A stretch of 64,000 bases of DNA from Colius striatus (lineage: Eukaryota > Chordata > Aves > Coliiformes > Coliidae). This document shows positions 1 to 19,800 of this stretch, piece after piece (position 1 is the stretch's first letter; the number at the start of each line of letters is the position of its first letter). The position numbers and the translations under genes were made by a program. Under the pieces are notes generated by a model that saw only the letters and a program-made list of their open reading frames with translations, did no database searches and was not told where the DNA came from. Where the stretch lies: contig NC_084762.1 of NCBI RefSeq assembly GCF_028858725.1, positions 6,705,374 through 6,769,373 of the forward strand. Direction: 5' to 3'.

Positions 1-710
1 TTTATTTCTACTTTACTGAAACACCTTTCTTCACCTGCACTTTTGCCCTTGGTAAGAACTTCTGACTGACTTCAAACATTTATACCACCACCTCTCAGAA
101 GTCAAGGTAAGGAACACATCACATCCAAACCTGGCAACATCTGTAGCACAGGTAACATCATCCTTCTCACTAATATACCAGCCACAAAAAGTAAGGGGGG
201 GGAAAAAAACCCCAAACACGCTTTCACTTCAGTTTGCAATGTGAGTTACAATTTGAATCTGAAGTAAGCATTTAATTCCTGTGATGTTGAAGAAAATGCA
301 GAGAATAACGAAGCTTCATTATGTTTGTTGTTGCATCTTCCTCTTACTACTACTACAGAAACATTATGAGTGGATGTTGCATGGTATAGCATCACATAAA
401 GCTTCATCCCACATCTGCCTTAGCAGAGGACAAAGCAATACTGAAGCTTTCATAGGACATTTCTGTTTCACTCCTCCATATGCATTCAACCCATATAGAA
501 AATTCTAATAGTAAGTCAAAAATGTCAAGAACAGTTAGATACGTTTCTCTTTTCTGGGAAAAAGAGCAACAAAGCAACAGTGAAATGTCAAAATATTTGT
601 ACTAACTGCCTTTGACATCCTGGAGGTTGGTTCATTTCGCAGATGGAATGTACTAATACCGAATGCCCTGGCAGGGAAACAATTAAACAATGCAAAAGCA
701 GTAAACTTAC

Positions 711-3173
711 CATTTGAGGTACTCCAAAAACAACAACATTTGTATAATGGGAAAAAGAAACCTGAAATAAAATTTGAGAACAAGTCTTAATGAAAATGGC
801 ATTTCTCTTTGGAGAAGTTCTCCCATGCTTTTCCCTTAATCCCTCTAGCTGTGCTGCATTCAACAGAGATTTAGACCAAAAATAAGAAAGGAGATCCCAT
901 ATCAATTTTTCATCACACAAATTTACACATAAAGACAACTTTATATTGCTGAACAGCAAAATTTCCTACTGCCTGGCCAAGAATATGGCACCAATCCTAG
1001 AAGCCCAGGAAGTCTTCATTTAGAAATTACCTATGTGATTTTCCTCATAGCTAAGTTTTTCCACAACTCCTCAATGTATTAAGATGGTTCATGTTTCAAG
1101 TGTTGTTAAATGCTAGCTAGGTCTAAAAGCTTGCCAGGCATTCCAATGCCTGGGTTCTTCCAATTGGTACCACAAAATTTTACAGTGCTCCTCTCTGAAC
1201 AAAGATAAAAACAGTACATTCACACTTTGCCCAAAAATTCCTGGGATCATAAAATGCCATTCTTAAAAAAGGCCTCCAACAAATCTAACAAAGCAAAAAA
1301 CCCTAAGCCAACCAAACAAAAAGAACCCCCCCCAAAAACAACCACCACAAACAACAAAAGCCAAAAAGGAACAAACCCACAACTTTGGCAGGAAAAGCAG
1401 GGGAGATAAATATAACCCCACAAAGAACACCTTATTAAAGATGCAATTGTGACTCAAATGATTGAAAACTGTGGAGAAAAAACACCCTGAGTCATGTGTA
1501 CCTCAAGTGTGTTAAAGCAACACTCAAACCCAAGTAACCTACTGCACAGCTAGAGAACACATCTAATGACACATTGTGCATATTCAGCATTTTGCTCCTT
1601 TCAAGAGAGTTCTTCCAAAGAACAGAAATCTCTCCAACATCTCAGATTCATTCTAAGGTACTTTGCCACCTACCTTCCATAAGTCTGAAATATAAAATCT
1701 GGTGTTCTGATGCACCCCGTCTCTCCAGGCACGGTATCTGGAGTACCAGACTAGCCAGGGATTTAATTCATAACCAACAGCTTTAAATCCCCTTTTTGCA
1801 GCTGCTATCACCTATGAGGAAGAAATCTTCACTTAGAAACAGAGGGAGTGTATCATCCACATGTCAATGACTCGATCATTTATCCACACTAAAAAAAAAA
1901 CCCAATTGGTTTGGAAATCCATGCATCCGTCCCCCCCAAAAAGCTGATCTTCTCTTCAGATGCTTTGAAGTAGCACTTCCTCAGGTGTAACTGGTGGATA
2001 AATATCACCATGTTTTTCTTTCCAAGCATGGTAAAAATGTCAGGTTCTTTTAGTGTACTTGTAAATGCTGTATGCATGATGGACGATGCAATACATTAAT
2101 GGTATGAAACACACTGTCCACGTAATGCTGTTTGAGAAGTTCTATTAAGAAGTGTGTACTTCCTGATTTCACCTGTCCTGTCATTGGTAGTTCATCAAGC
2201 TTTTCCTGATTAAAATTTGCCAAAACCTTTTAAATGATGACTTAAACCTTAATTCTAGAAGCTTCTGTTCACTGCTGGTCTGTTGGGGGTTAAAACCTGA
2301 GTGTATTCCTTTGGTTTATATTGTAAAATATAACAAATTACCTTTTCTCTTAGTAATTACTCTACTTTCACCACATTGATTTTGAAGCCAGGCAGCCAGC
2401 ACTGCACAAAGCTTTGAGGACTAGAGTTCTAACCAGACTATGATACTAATCTTTTTAATCCATCACTCATTTCTCATTCTCTTTTGCTCTTCTATCACCT
2501 TTATACACTAAGCATAGAGCTGCAGCTCCGAAAGCACAGTGTTATTTAAACTCACAGCCTCACACGCTGCAGCTATAAACCAGTGTGGAATCCCAGCTCT
2601 CTGATCACAGCTTTTGAGGGGAATGCAGTGCAATTCCCCCCAGCCAACAGGATGAGGTTACAATTTTGTATGCTACCTGGTCAAACTGAAAGTAAGACTA
2701 GAGCAAAAAATATTGGTTACTCACCTAAACATAAGTTAAACCTTGATCAGCTTTGAGCCTTTTCAAAAAGCTCAAACAAAACCACAGGATACCAAAGAAA
2801 AGATATTGCTAAGTATGAGAAAACAGCAGCTAGAGCATCTGGCATTTTTTTGTTTGAGGTGATAAAGAAGAAAGGCAATTTCCATAACTTACAATGCGGC
2901 CATCTCCACTGCCAATGTCAACTACAGAGCCACTTCTGTTTTCTAACATCTTCAGCACGTTCTGGATCTGTGTGGAAGTTGCAGGAACAAAGGGCAGGCA
3001 CACTTTCCTCAGAGCCGGGGTCACGAACGGGGTGGCCACGGCATAGAGTGCCACCAAGGTCCCACCGACACCAGCAGTAACCAAGAGCCCCCAGCTCCTC
3101 CTGGAGCCCCTCTCGCCATCCTCTCGTGGGCCTGCTGCTTGTCTCTCCTTCACCAGTGCCTCTGGCATCACCC
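711..3173 (-). CDS. ATPSCKMT: ATP synthase c-subunit lysine N-methyltransferase (partial: three internal coding exons)
   Basis: This gene (formerly FAM173B) encodes a mitochondrial methyltransferase that trimethylates a lysine of the ATP synthase c subunit. Three exons are seen on the minus strand: 3173-2893, 1811-1674 and 761-711, all with AG/GT borders and continuous frame. The first has a hydrophobic membrane segment ([20 protein letters not shown]) followed by [10 protein letters not shown] and SAM-binding motif I ([10 protein letters not shown]). The second encodes [18 protein letters not shown], with the acidic motif-II Glu, and ends YISDLWK. The third encodes [17 protein letters not shown]. 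All match the human protein closely. The terminal exon (human LEKKLERELE onwards) is not visible and should lie left of position 1. Exon 2 opens with GG then GTG-ATG, so a short first coding exon probably lies in the promoter region at 4.0-4.2 kb. The in-frame ATG at 3168 is an alternative start. The N-terminus (about 25 residues) is unlike the human one, as expected for a poorly conserved segment. Introns 762-1673 and 1812-2892 show no other gene. Confidence 0.93.
1262..1390. repeat. A/C-rich low-complexity tract in an ATPSCKMT intron
   Basis: The plus strand is almost entirely A and C here, with runs of A and one run of about nine C. It is simple sequence without coding character and lies between ATPSCKMT exons. 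Confidence 0.6.
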
Positions 3174-3390
3174 CTAGAGACAGACATTAAAGAGTATTTT
3201 CTCTAACAGCTTTATTCTGTGCTCACTGAAAGACAAAGCAGTATTTTCTATCAAAGAGATGGGGCATCAAGGAAAAAAAAGAGACAACCACTTTGTATTC
3301 CTTTAGCCAATTCCTGGAGCCTAGGGAAATGTTCTTATTACCCCTGTTAAGATGCTGGAGCACAAGGCTCTGAGGGCAGGAAAGTGGTTT

Positions 3391-3990
3391 CTGAGAATTC
3401 CAGAGTGGTGGGGGTTGGAAGGGCCCTGCAGAGCTCATCCAGCCCAAGCCCTGCTAAAGCAGGTTCTCCTCAAGCAGGGGGCACAGGAACATGTCAGGTG
3501 GGTTTGGAAACCTCCAGAGAAGGAGCCTCCACACTCTCCCTGGGCAGCCTGGGCCAGGGCTCCCTCACCTCAGCACCAAAGGGGTTTCTGCTTGTGTTTA
3601 AGTGGAACTTTCTGTGTTCCAGCTTGTGCCTGTTACCCCTTGTCCAGTCACTGGTCACCCCGCTCTCCTGACACCCACCCTTTAGATAACTTAGTGTGAA
3701 TCAGGTCCCTCCTCAGGGAGGAGTCCCCATCCATTAGAGCCATTTAAAAGGCACATAGCTTTGGTGCTGAGGGACACGGTTCAGTGTGATGTTAGTGGCT
3801 GGACTCAACGATCTTAACATCTCTTCCAACAATAATGACTCTCTTCTCCAGGCTGAACAGCCCCAGGTCCCACAGCCGTTTCTTACCAGAGAGATGCTAC
3901 AGTCCCCTCAGCATCCCGGTAGCCCGGCGCTGACCTCTCCAGCAGTTCCCTGTCCCTCTTGAGCTGGGGAGCCCAGAACTGGACAGAGAT
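3391..3990 (-). mobile_element. CR1 LINE 3' region, interrupted by a second CR1 in the opposite direction
   Basis: The left end carries the reverse complement of the CR1 3' region (gtgggggttggaagggccc). Known CR1 blocks follow: 'cctgggcagcctgggccagg', 'tgttaccccttgtcc', 'tctccaggctgaacagcccc' and 'gagctggggagcccagaact'. Between about 3726 and 3838 the sequence changes to a plus-oriented CR1 end ('ggtgctgagggacacggttcagtg', then 'tggactcaacgatctt'). The CR1 lies in the first intron of ATPSCKMT and abuts the CpG-rich promoter. Confidence 0.85.
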
Positions 3991-4161
3991 CTCTGCCCGT
4001 AGCTCTCCCGCGCCGGCCGTGCGGCAGCGGGCCCGGCACAGCTCCTCTCCGCCACGGGCCGCCCGGGAGCCGGCACCACGGAACCGTCCCCGGGCGGTTG
4101 CTGCCCGTCCCTTCGCGGGGACTCTCCCACGCCATTACCGTGCCGTGCGCCTCGGCCGGCT

Positions 4162-4171
4162 CTATTTATAG
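4162..4171 (-). promoter_or_regulatory. TATA-like / MEF2-like element CTATTTATAG
   Basis: On the minus strand it reads CTATAAATAG, a good TATA box about 30 bp upstream of ATG-containing sequence at 4135-4133, so it could position the ATPSCKMT start. The same ten bases match the MEF2 consensus YTAWWWWTAR. Which role applies, if either, is inference. Confidence 0.45.
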
Positions 4172-4409
4172 GAGAGGGCAGTACCGCTTCGCTCTGCGGG
4201 GGTAGACCGAAACCTTTTTGAAGCCAGATCGGAGAAGAGTGGCGCCCAACCTGCCGCCACCTATCCGCCCCTACCCGTTGGCGCCCGCGTCCCTCAGCAC
4301 AGCACGCTGGGAGCCCTTAGCGCCCGCATTCTCCGCGACGTAACATCCTGCCTCCCATGCCCTCACCCCCTCCCCGCAGTTGGGAGGGGCCGGGGCCGCC
4401 AGCGCCACG

Positions 4410-4467
4410 CTTCCGGCTGCGCAGGCGCGGGGCCGCGCGTCGTTACGTCACCGCGTCGGTACGTCAG
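4410..4467 (+). promoter_or_regulatory. CCT5 proximal promoter motif cluster (ETS, NRF1, two CRE-like sites)
   Basis: Within 60 bp the sequence holds CTTCCGGC (ETS-type, 4410-4417), TGCGCAGGCGC (NRF1-type, 4418-4428), TTACGTCA (4443-4450) and TACGTCAG (4460-4467). The last two are ATF/CREB-type sites, 17 bp apart. The cluster ends about 50 bp upstream of the CCT5 start codon. The motifs are seen; occupancy is inferred. Confidence 0.6.
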
Positions 4468-4515
4468 TGCGCGGCGCGGCGCGGCGGGCGCGGCAGCAGC
4501 GGTGAGGCAGCAGCC

Positions 4516-12629
<8,114 letters not shown>

Positions 12630-12747
12630 AGGCTGAAGAGCCCAGAAATGTGAAGGGGGCCCCAGCAGTAGTGGAGACAGTAGTGTTCTGATGCTTCAAC
12701 TGTTTGGACACTTTTTGTTTCAGATACTGTAATGGCTAATTGCTGGA

Positions 12748-12753
12748 AATAAA
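12748..12753 (+). terminator. CCT5 polyadenylation signal AATAAA
   Basis: The canonical hexamer lies 119 nt after the CCT5 stop codon. It implies a short 3' UTR ending near 12.77 kb. Confidence 0.85.
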
Positions 12754-13828
12754 ACACAGTTTAGCACTGGTGGTTTCAAGGCTTGTTTCAGAAGTGCCAT
12801 TGCATCTTTTCTTAGGTGTGAATGTGTGTAGAAAACACTTCTTGAAGGTAGAGGGGGAGAAAAACCCCAAATTGGCACAATACTGAACTTCTCTGGGTCC
12901 TTTTCCCTTGCTCCTGCAGCTACCTGTAACCCTTCACTTGCTCTCCCACTGTGGACAGGGAAGAGAATCACAAAGGTAAAAGGGAGAGACCTGTAAAATG
13001 TGCCAAAGAGCAGGTGGCAGGGAGGGGGAAAGCTGTGCCTGTGCCCCTCCGATTGGGTCCCAGCAGCTTGGAGCTTACAGACAGTAAGGACAGGCAGAAG
13101 CTTCAGCATGATGTGCCAGTGATTTCTAAGGCTGTGTGAGCTGAGAGTTGGTCACAATTACAGGGTGCTGTGTTGTTTTTGGGTGGTTTTCTTTGGCTCC
13201 CAAGGGCAGGTCTGGTCTATAAACAGCTGCCTGATTCAGCAGCCTCTGGGAACATGGGACAGTTTCTTTATTAAGTGCAAAACTCCTGTGGCTTTGCTGA
13301 TCTGACTTAGGGAAATCAAGGGTTTGTGCTCTGCACAAATGGTTTTTAATGTTCAACCCCATCTTAACCTGGAAAGTCTGAAGCTTCATGATGGAACTTT
13401 TGATGAAGTTGGGGTTGTTTTTAGAGGCTTGTAGTGCTGCAGCCCGGGTCCATGGTGGTAGTAGTGCCAAGAATTGTTGCAATAGGAGGGCAAATGACTC
13501 TCATCAGTGTGCAACACCCAACTGCAGCCATTCAACCAAAGGAATGCAACCTGTGGAGCCCCAGCTCGTACCCTTGCCCAGCAGGACTCATTGCATCTGA
13601 CACAACACTGGGCTGAGGTTTGCCTCTGATCGAATAAAAGCAAGCAGACCTCTCCAAATCATGACAAGGCTGGTGGAAGCCAAACACGGATGCTCATACG
13701 AATCGTGGTGGGTTTGTAACCATGAGGAAACCAAAGCTTTGCCTAGGCCTGTGGTTGGGGCTGGGTGCCACTGACCCCACGGTCCCCGGCTGCGTTTGCT
13801 CCAGGGATGTTGCTTCATGCGAGGTTCA

Positions 13829-13840
13829 CCACTAGAGGGC
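13829..13840 (+). promoter_or_regulatory. Candidate CTCF site
   Basis: CCACTAGAGGGC followed by AAC fits the CTCF core CCASYAGRKGGC at every position. It stands about 1.1 kb beyond the CCT5 3' end. Binding is inferred from the motif only. Confidence 0.5.
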
Positions 13841-16800
13841 AACATGGGCTTAGAGGCTCCATCCAGAGGGCTTTTAGCAGAGCTGAAGCAGCCCGGCAGC
13901 TCTTTCCCAGCGTTGAGGGTTGTCAAGGATGAGAGCTTTTACACGGTAGTGATTTAGCAGGCATTCGAGATGTGTCTAATGCTTTGAGCTGGAGTCAAAA
14001 GGTCGATTTTAGCATCATTTAATGATTAAGCCATGTAAAGATGAGCAAGGTGATTTGATATATCTGTTATAATAAAACCAGGGACTTAGTTACAGATTCA
14101 AGAGTGACGACATTCACACACCACAAGGTTAAGTCAAAGCATACAGATGTGTATCTGTATAAACACAAGGCACACACACACATACAGCAACATTCTGGAT
14201 CCACTTACAATCCTGAAGGCAAATGTGTCTATTCAAACACACAGATGAGCTGGAGGGAAGGATAGTCAAAGTAGCCTTTAGTCAAAGCTTCCCCTTCTTG
14301 AGTTTAAATACAATGCCTTGTCATTCCTCAGTTGAGCCTCAAGATGGACTATTTCGACCTGGCCCTTTGTGAGAGACCTGAGAGACCTCCCAGCCCACTG
14401 TGATCCAGGAGAATTCAAAGGGTCTCACCTAGGTCATTATTTACAGGGTCAGAGACAAGAGGCTTTTGACAGGTGCTTTTCTCTTTCACCCCAGCATGGA
14501 TGATGAAATATTTTGGTGCTTCCCACTAATTGTACAGCCCCAGAAGTTGCTGGATTGTGAAGTTCTGGTCTCCCTCCTTTGGGCCACAACCCAGGTACAG
14601 GCTGTCAGGTGGTGATTAATTGTTGCTGCCATTTCCAAGCCATAGGGAAGGCAGGAGCCAGGTACATCTCCTGACTTAGGTTGGTAGGAACCCAATAGCC
14701 CAGGAGAGGGAGAGTGTGGGAATTGCACTGCCACACTGGCATGGTGCACATAATCAGCAAGACCTGAATCTTTCCCAGTTTCCCTCAAAAGCTGTTACTT
14801 GAGCTAATTTCATGTGGCCTCTTAAATTCAAGTTTTCACATCTGCCCAAGATGATGCCCTTACCCTGGCCCTGCCTCTTTGTCCTGCTAGTTCTCGTTCC
14901 TATTACCATCCAGCTTTCCCCAACCTTGTTTCTTCTGCTGTATTCCTGGGCCTTGGTTCCTTTCCTTGTCCAATCTCTCACATCTCCACCCTGACACAGA
15001 GACTTTGGAGGGTCAGGACATGAGGCTGCTGGGAGCACAGCACGCAGAGTCCTCTCCATCCCTTCCAGTCACACCTGGTCTGCAGGGCTGGGCTTCTGAC
15101 TTTGGGTGCACCTCAGTGAATCAGAGCAATCCATGTTCTTTTTCAACACAGTTAAGCAAAGATGTGAAACAACATTCTTTTTTCTCCAGAAACTGTCACT
15201 TTTAATAAAGCATCTATTTTTCCCCTTGCTTAGGAAGAAAACCATTCTGTTTGAGCATTTCTGACTGTGTTCTGCATGGGGAAAGGTGCCTTATAACATG
15301 ATCAGTTCCTGTCTGAAGGATCTGATCTGACAAGCTTACAGGCAAGAGCAGGTAGGGTCTTAAGTGGAGCAAGTCAAGCATCTTGCCAACATGTGTGTCT
15401 GCTAGCTCTCCCTCTAATAACAAGACACCTGGGTATTAGATTATTTAGACCCAGAGCTACTTAAACCCAGCTGACTGGCTCCAGAACTTGTCTTTATGCT
15501 AAGGCTGTAAAGAAAAGAGCTGCTCTGCTCTGTGGCAGAATGGCACAACTGGCTCTTGCATTGGTAAAAAATACTGTTATATTGGACATGGGAGTGATTA
15601 TTACACCCCTGGACTCTTATTCTCATCCAAGGAAGGATGGTTAAGTTGTGAGGTTTGAGTCTGGGAGACTTGCCTTCTTTGTCCTCCCTGCACAGAAGTA
15701 CCTCTCCATTTCACATCTTGGAGGGTTTCCCAGGAGCTCTCTGCCAGGGAACATTTCTCACCATGTTAAAGAGCCAATTAAATGGACTGACAGTGTTTGC
15801 TTTGTAAACAACTCATCTCTGTGAGACAAGAGACACAGTTTGCTGAACTCAAATGACTGTGGGGGGTAAAGCTTTAGTATGTCTTCTGTGAGACACAGCC
15901 CTGTGATACCTGCCTGGTGTAGTGGTGTCCTCATGAGATTCCTCCCTGAGCTATTTGGGACCAGTAATTGTGTTATAGTGAAGCTCCTGCCCCTCAGCAG
16001 CAGCAGGGGCACTGAGACAAACAGATCTCTGCCAGCTCTCTGGTGTCTGGGTGCCCAATGAATGTGGGACACTGCTGGGAGGGCCTTGGGCAAGCTCCCC
16101 TTGCTTCCCCTCCCAGGGAGTTGACTACCTGGGCTCAAGGCTAGCTCTGGCCTGGCACACCTGTTTCACCTCGAATCAGACTGCTGGGAGTGAGAACGAG
16201 CTGGGAGAAACCCTCCCAGTTTTGCTCCAGAGCTGCATTTAAGCTCAGCCTCATGCCCTTGCCCAAGCTGTGGTTTCAGCTGCTCCTGTGATGTGCTGAT
16301 GCCAACGCTGCTTTGACTCCCTGGCTTGTCCTTAGCTTTGCCTTGTTAAGCTGAGCTTTGCCTGGTGGTCTTGACTTTTCACTGATCCTGATCACCATGT
16401 CTGGACCTGCTCTGCTTTTTTTTTGGCTTGAGTACAGTCATGTCAAGGAGCTCAGGAGGAGAACAAAAGCCAGCAGTTGTCTGGAAGGAGTTGTCTGCAC
16501 CTCAGGCCGTTGAAGACACTCTTACCCCTGGGGAAGGGCAATGGGAAGACGGCTCCTCTGCAGTGTATGAGCAAGAAGGGCTGTGCAAGCAAAGGTGGAG
16601 TGGGCAAAGGAAAACCAAAAAGCATCTGTTTCTCTGAAACCTGTAAGTATCTAAGTCCATTCCTCAAAAGTGTCATTTATTTCTTCATCTCACACCAAGA
16701 AGCTTCCCAGCTGGCACAAGCAGAGCCCATGTACACAGGGGACTATCTAGTGTCACCTCAGCTGCTCTGAGGCATTGGGGCCTCAGACTGTCTCGGTTTC

Positions 16801-19800
16801 AAGGAGCTGCTTTGATTTATGTGCCTTATGGCACCTAGTTCTCAGAGTATTGTAAAGAAAACCCTCTCCAACATTAAAATTGCTGAGTTCCCGCTCCCTA
16901 ACTGGCCTGTCTCGTGGGGAACTGCTCTGCCAGCTGCTCATATTCATCACTCATTGCCCCTTCCCATCACCCAGATCACAAGTGCAAAGCCCTCTGCAAT
17001 CTCCTGACCTTTCTCTCGTGCATACACCACCAGCTCTTCCACTGCCAGGTATGTGTCCCCATAACCCACTGGCAGGAGCTGGTGGTCCTCACGCTCAGCT
17101 GGGTTTTCCAGTGAACACGATGCTTCTCCAAGGACCCTTGGGCCACCTTGTGATGTGCTCACCTCCAGGTGGCTGTTGATTCTCCCTGTGCTTTGCTGCT
17201 GGTTGAGTTTGAGGCTTGGTGTGAGCTGCCATCAGCTGGTTTCCCATGCTTCACATGCAGCTACTGTGCTGGCTGGCATTTTGCAAGTGCCTTGACTAGA
17301 CACTTAGACGTGAGGTCTTCTCATTAACACGTCTCTGGTAATTGGGAGAAAGCCAAAGGCTGGGAAAGGCAAGTTTCCAGCACTGCCTTTGATTTAAGGG
17401 TAGCACTAATAGTTAAGGAGAGGTGAGCACTAGTGACAGTGACTGGCAACAAGCTGAGAGGGGCAGAAAGTGCTGTGGAGAGAGTGACTGAAATGACTGA
17501 ACACCCACTCAAGAAAAATCCTTTGCTGAGTAACTTCAGCACAAGGCTGCAGTGGTACATTCTCTTAAAACTTGCCAGGCTGCCTCACTTTCCAGCTATG
17601 TTGACTCACACCCTAAGAAAAGCTTCAGCTATGAGTCCCACGGGAGCTCCATTTCTGAGCCTTCAGGATCTGGGTCAGGCTTTCTATCTTGTTCCTCATG
17701 CTGGGACCACCAGAGGACGAACAGAGCAGCACAGCCTTGCCTCCTCTTTCTTGACAGTTTACAGCCATTTCTTCTCTTTTGGCCATACAAAAAACAAGTG
17801 TGTGCCCTTCAGCTCCTGCTTGTTTAGGAAGGGTGGGCAAACATCAGCAGAGATGTGCCTTCTTCACGACTATTATTGCTTTTGAGTGGAAGTGCAGAAG
17901 CTAACAGAGCCAAAAAAGTTCAGTGGATGTTTAGGAGTGATTTAATTTCTTGGCTTGAAACTAAACATAGGAGAAGATGAAACCCAGTTCTGGAGGGAGC
18001 AGTTTAGAGCTGATGGAAAACAGGTCATGTTACTAAGTCCCAGGCAAATCTGGATTCCTCAGGCAGGGGTTAGTGGGTATGAGTGTTTGAATCTTTGGCT
18101 CACTCCCAGCATGGGAAGCTTCAGCTACTGCAGTGCAGCAGTGTGAGCATCTGAGGGACTGAGATGTGATAATAAGAATCCCTCCAGTGAAACAATCCCT
18201 TTAAGGTACTGCAAAAACTAGATCCCACCTTCCTTCAAGAAACTTCTCTGCAGGTGAGGCAGAACTGGGACAGGAGCTTTGCACACCAGCAGTAGTGCAG
18301 TGGGGGGGATATAAACCCTACCTCTGAGTCTCAGCTGTAGGTTCTGCCCCAGAAATTCTCTGGTGCCTTGATTGTCCAAATCAGAGCTCTGGTCCTCTTG
18401 GCTTCTGATCTATGTGCCAGGGTTTCTGTGGGATATGAGATCTGAGTGACCCATGGCAATGCATGCCCGGACTGTGCTCCATGGCAGAGCAGGGATACAG
18501 AAAGGGTGTGAAGGAAATCATTTACACCTCTCCCAGTTTCTGTGCTGTCAGAGTTTACTGGTCCCAAATCCAGGCATGTTGAATTTATCTTGTGTACAGT
18601 TTACTGACAGTAAATGTGTTCCTTAATCCTTTCTGTGTCCTAAGAGAATGTGGGGATGTGAAGACAATCCAATTGATTCCTCATCTCTGAGACTGAGAGA
18701 TCTGTCTCAAGACATAGGTTGGCTGATTCTTCTGTTCTTAAATGCTTCTTTTCAGCCCCAGGACACAGGCAAGGAATCATCTGCTTTAGGTACTGCCCAG
18801 GCATGAGTGGTGTGTTAGTGCTTGCCTCACAAACTATACAAAGGGTGAGGTTTAGTCTTTTCATCTGAGCAGTATGTCTCTACCTCAGCTCTTCTCAGGC
18901 TGACAACTAGGAGTCTTTGGTTCCTAATTGCAGCAAAATGATCTGGCAATGAAAGGGTGAGTGGATTTATCACTGGAGGAAATACATCTTTGAATGACAG
19001 AGGCAATGAAGCTGATGAAGGATGAGGGAGACAGCTTTGTGAATCAGCCTGGAGATTTCTGCCAGCATCCCACGACACACTGACATGAAGGGGAGAGCCA
19101 GAAAAGGGAAGTGAAGGCTAACCTAAAGTGAGCCTGTAGATGCTCAGGTTTTACCTTGGTAAGGAAAGGTTTCTCACCTCTAGCAAAGAGTTTTCCATTT
19201 CTTTTTCTTTGCCATCATCTGATTAGGAATTCCTATGGGCAAACAGAGATTTCCCAATGCCATTGTCCTCAGACCTTAAGAAAAAGCTGAAAGCTGAGGA
19301 GGAGGGATGTGAAACCCAACTTAATCCAACCTGAGCATTGATTCTGACCTACTACTCTCCCCTGCACCTTTCTAATACATGGATGCTCCCCAGACATCTT
19401 CTGCTAGCAAGCCAGAAACAGCCTTGAGAGCCACTGAAGAGCAATGGAATCTGTATCACAGCTTGGCAAAATGAGCAGCTGTGGCCAAAACTGGGAACAG
19501 TCCCAAAACAGGACTTGGGTCCCTACAGGCCTTTTTATCCCTGCTTTCCCCAACATTAGGAATTTAGAAGCTATGTGGATTGTGCTGGATTGCTGGTGTA
19601 AGATCCAAACTGCATGACCATAGGCTGGTCTACTTTAATCAAGATAAGAGAGATGAGGCATTAAGTGACCCAGAAAGAAACTACTGGAAGTACTCAGAGG
19701 AAAATGTTTTGACTGAACAGAGAGGTATTGGTTTTGGTGCCTGCCTTTCCGTGGGAAGGCAACTCCAGCAACAGAAAGGTCCCAAATCCTTTCCTTCTGT

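Larger units (their letters stand above)
3990..4515. promoter_or_regulatory. CpG-island bidirectional promoter of ATPSCKMT and CCT5
   Basis: This is a dense run of CpG between two divergently transcribed housekeeping genes. It ends at the CCT5 start codon (4516) and on the other side should contain the untranslated or first exon of ATPSCKMT. The human orthologues are also arranged head to head. Exact transcription starts cannot be read from sequence. Confidence 0.85.

Noticed and set aside
3897-4135. Minus-strand frames starting at 4130 and 4135 as ATPSCKMT exon 1
   Set aside because: They run on into CR1 sequence and no donor with the required phase was convincing. Exon 1 is probably within this area but I cannot define it.
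4241-4252. GTGGCGCCCAAC, resembling a retroviral primer-binding site
   Set aside because: There is no LTR or retroviral sequence on either side and it lies in a CpG-island promoter, so it is chance.
17702-17713. CCACCAGAGGAC as a second CTCF site
   Set aside because: The last positions depart from the core consensus and the context gives no support.
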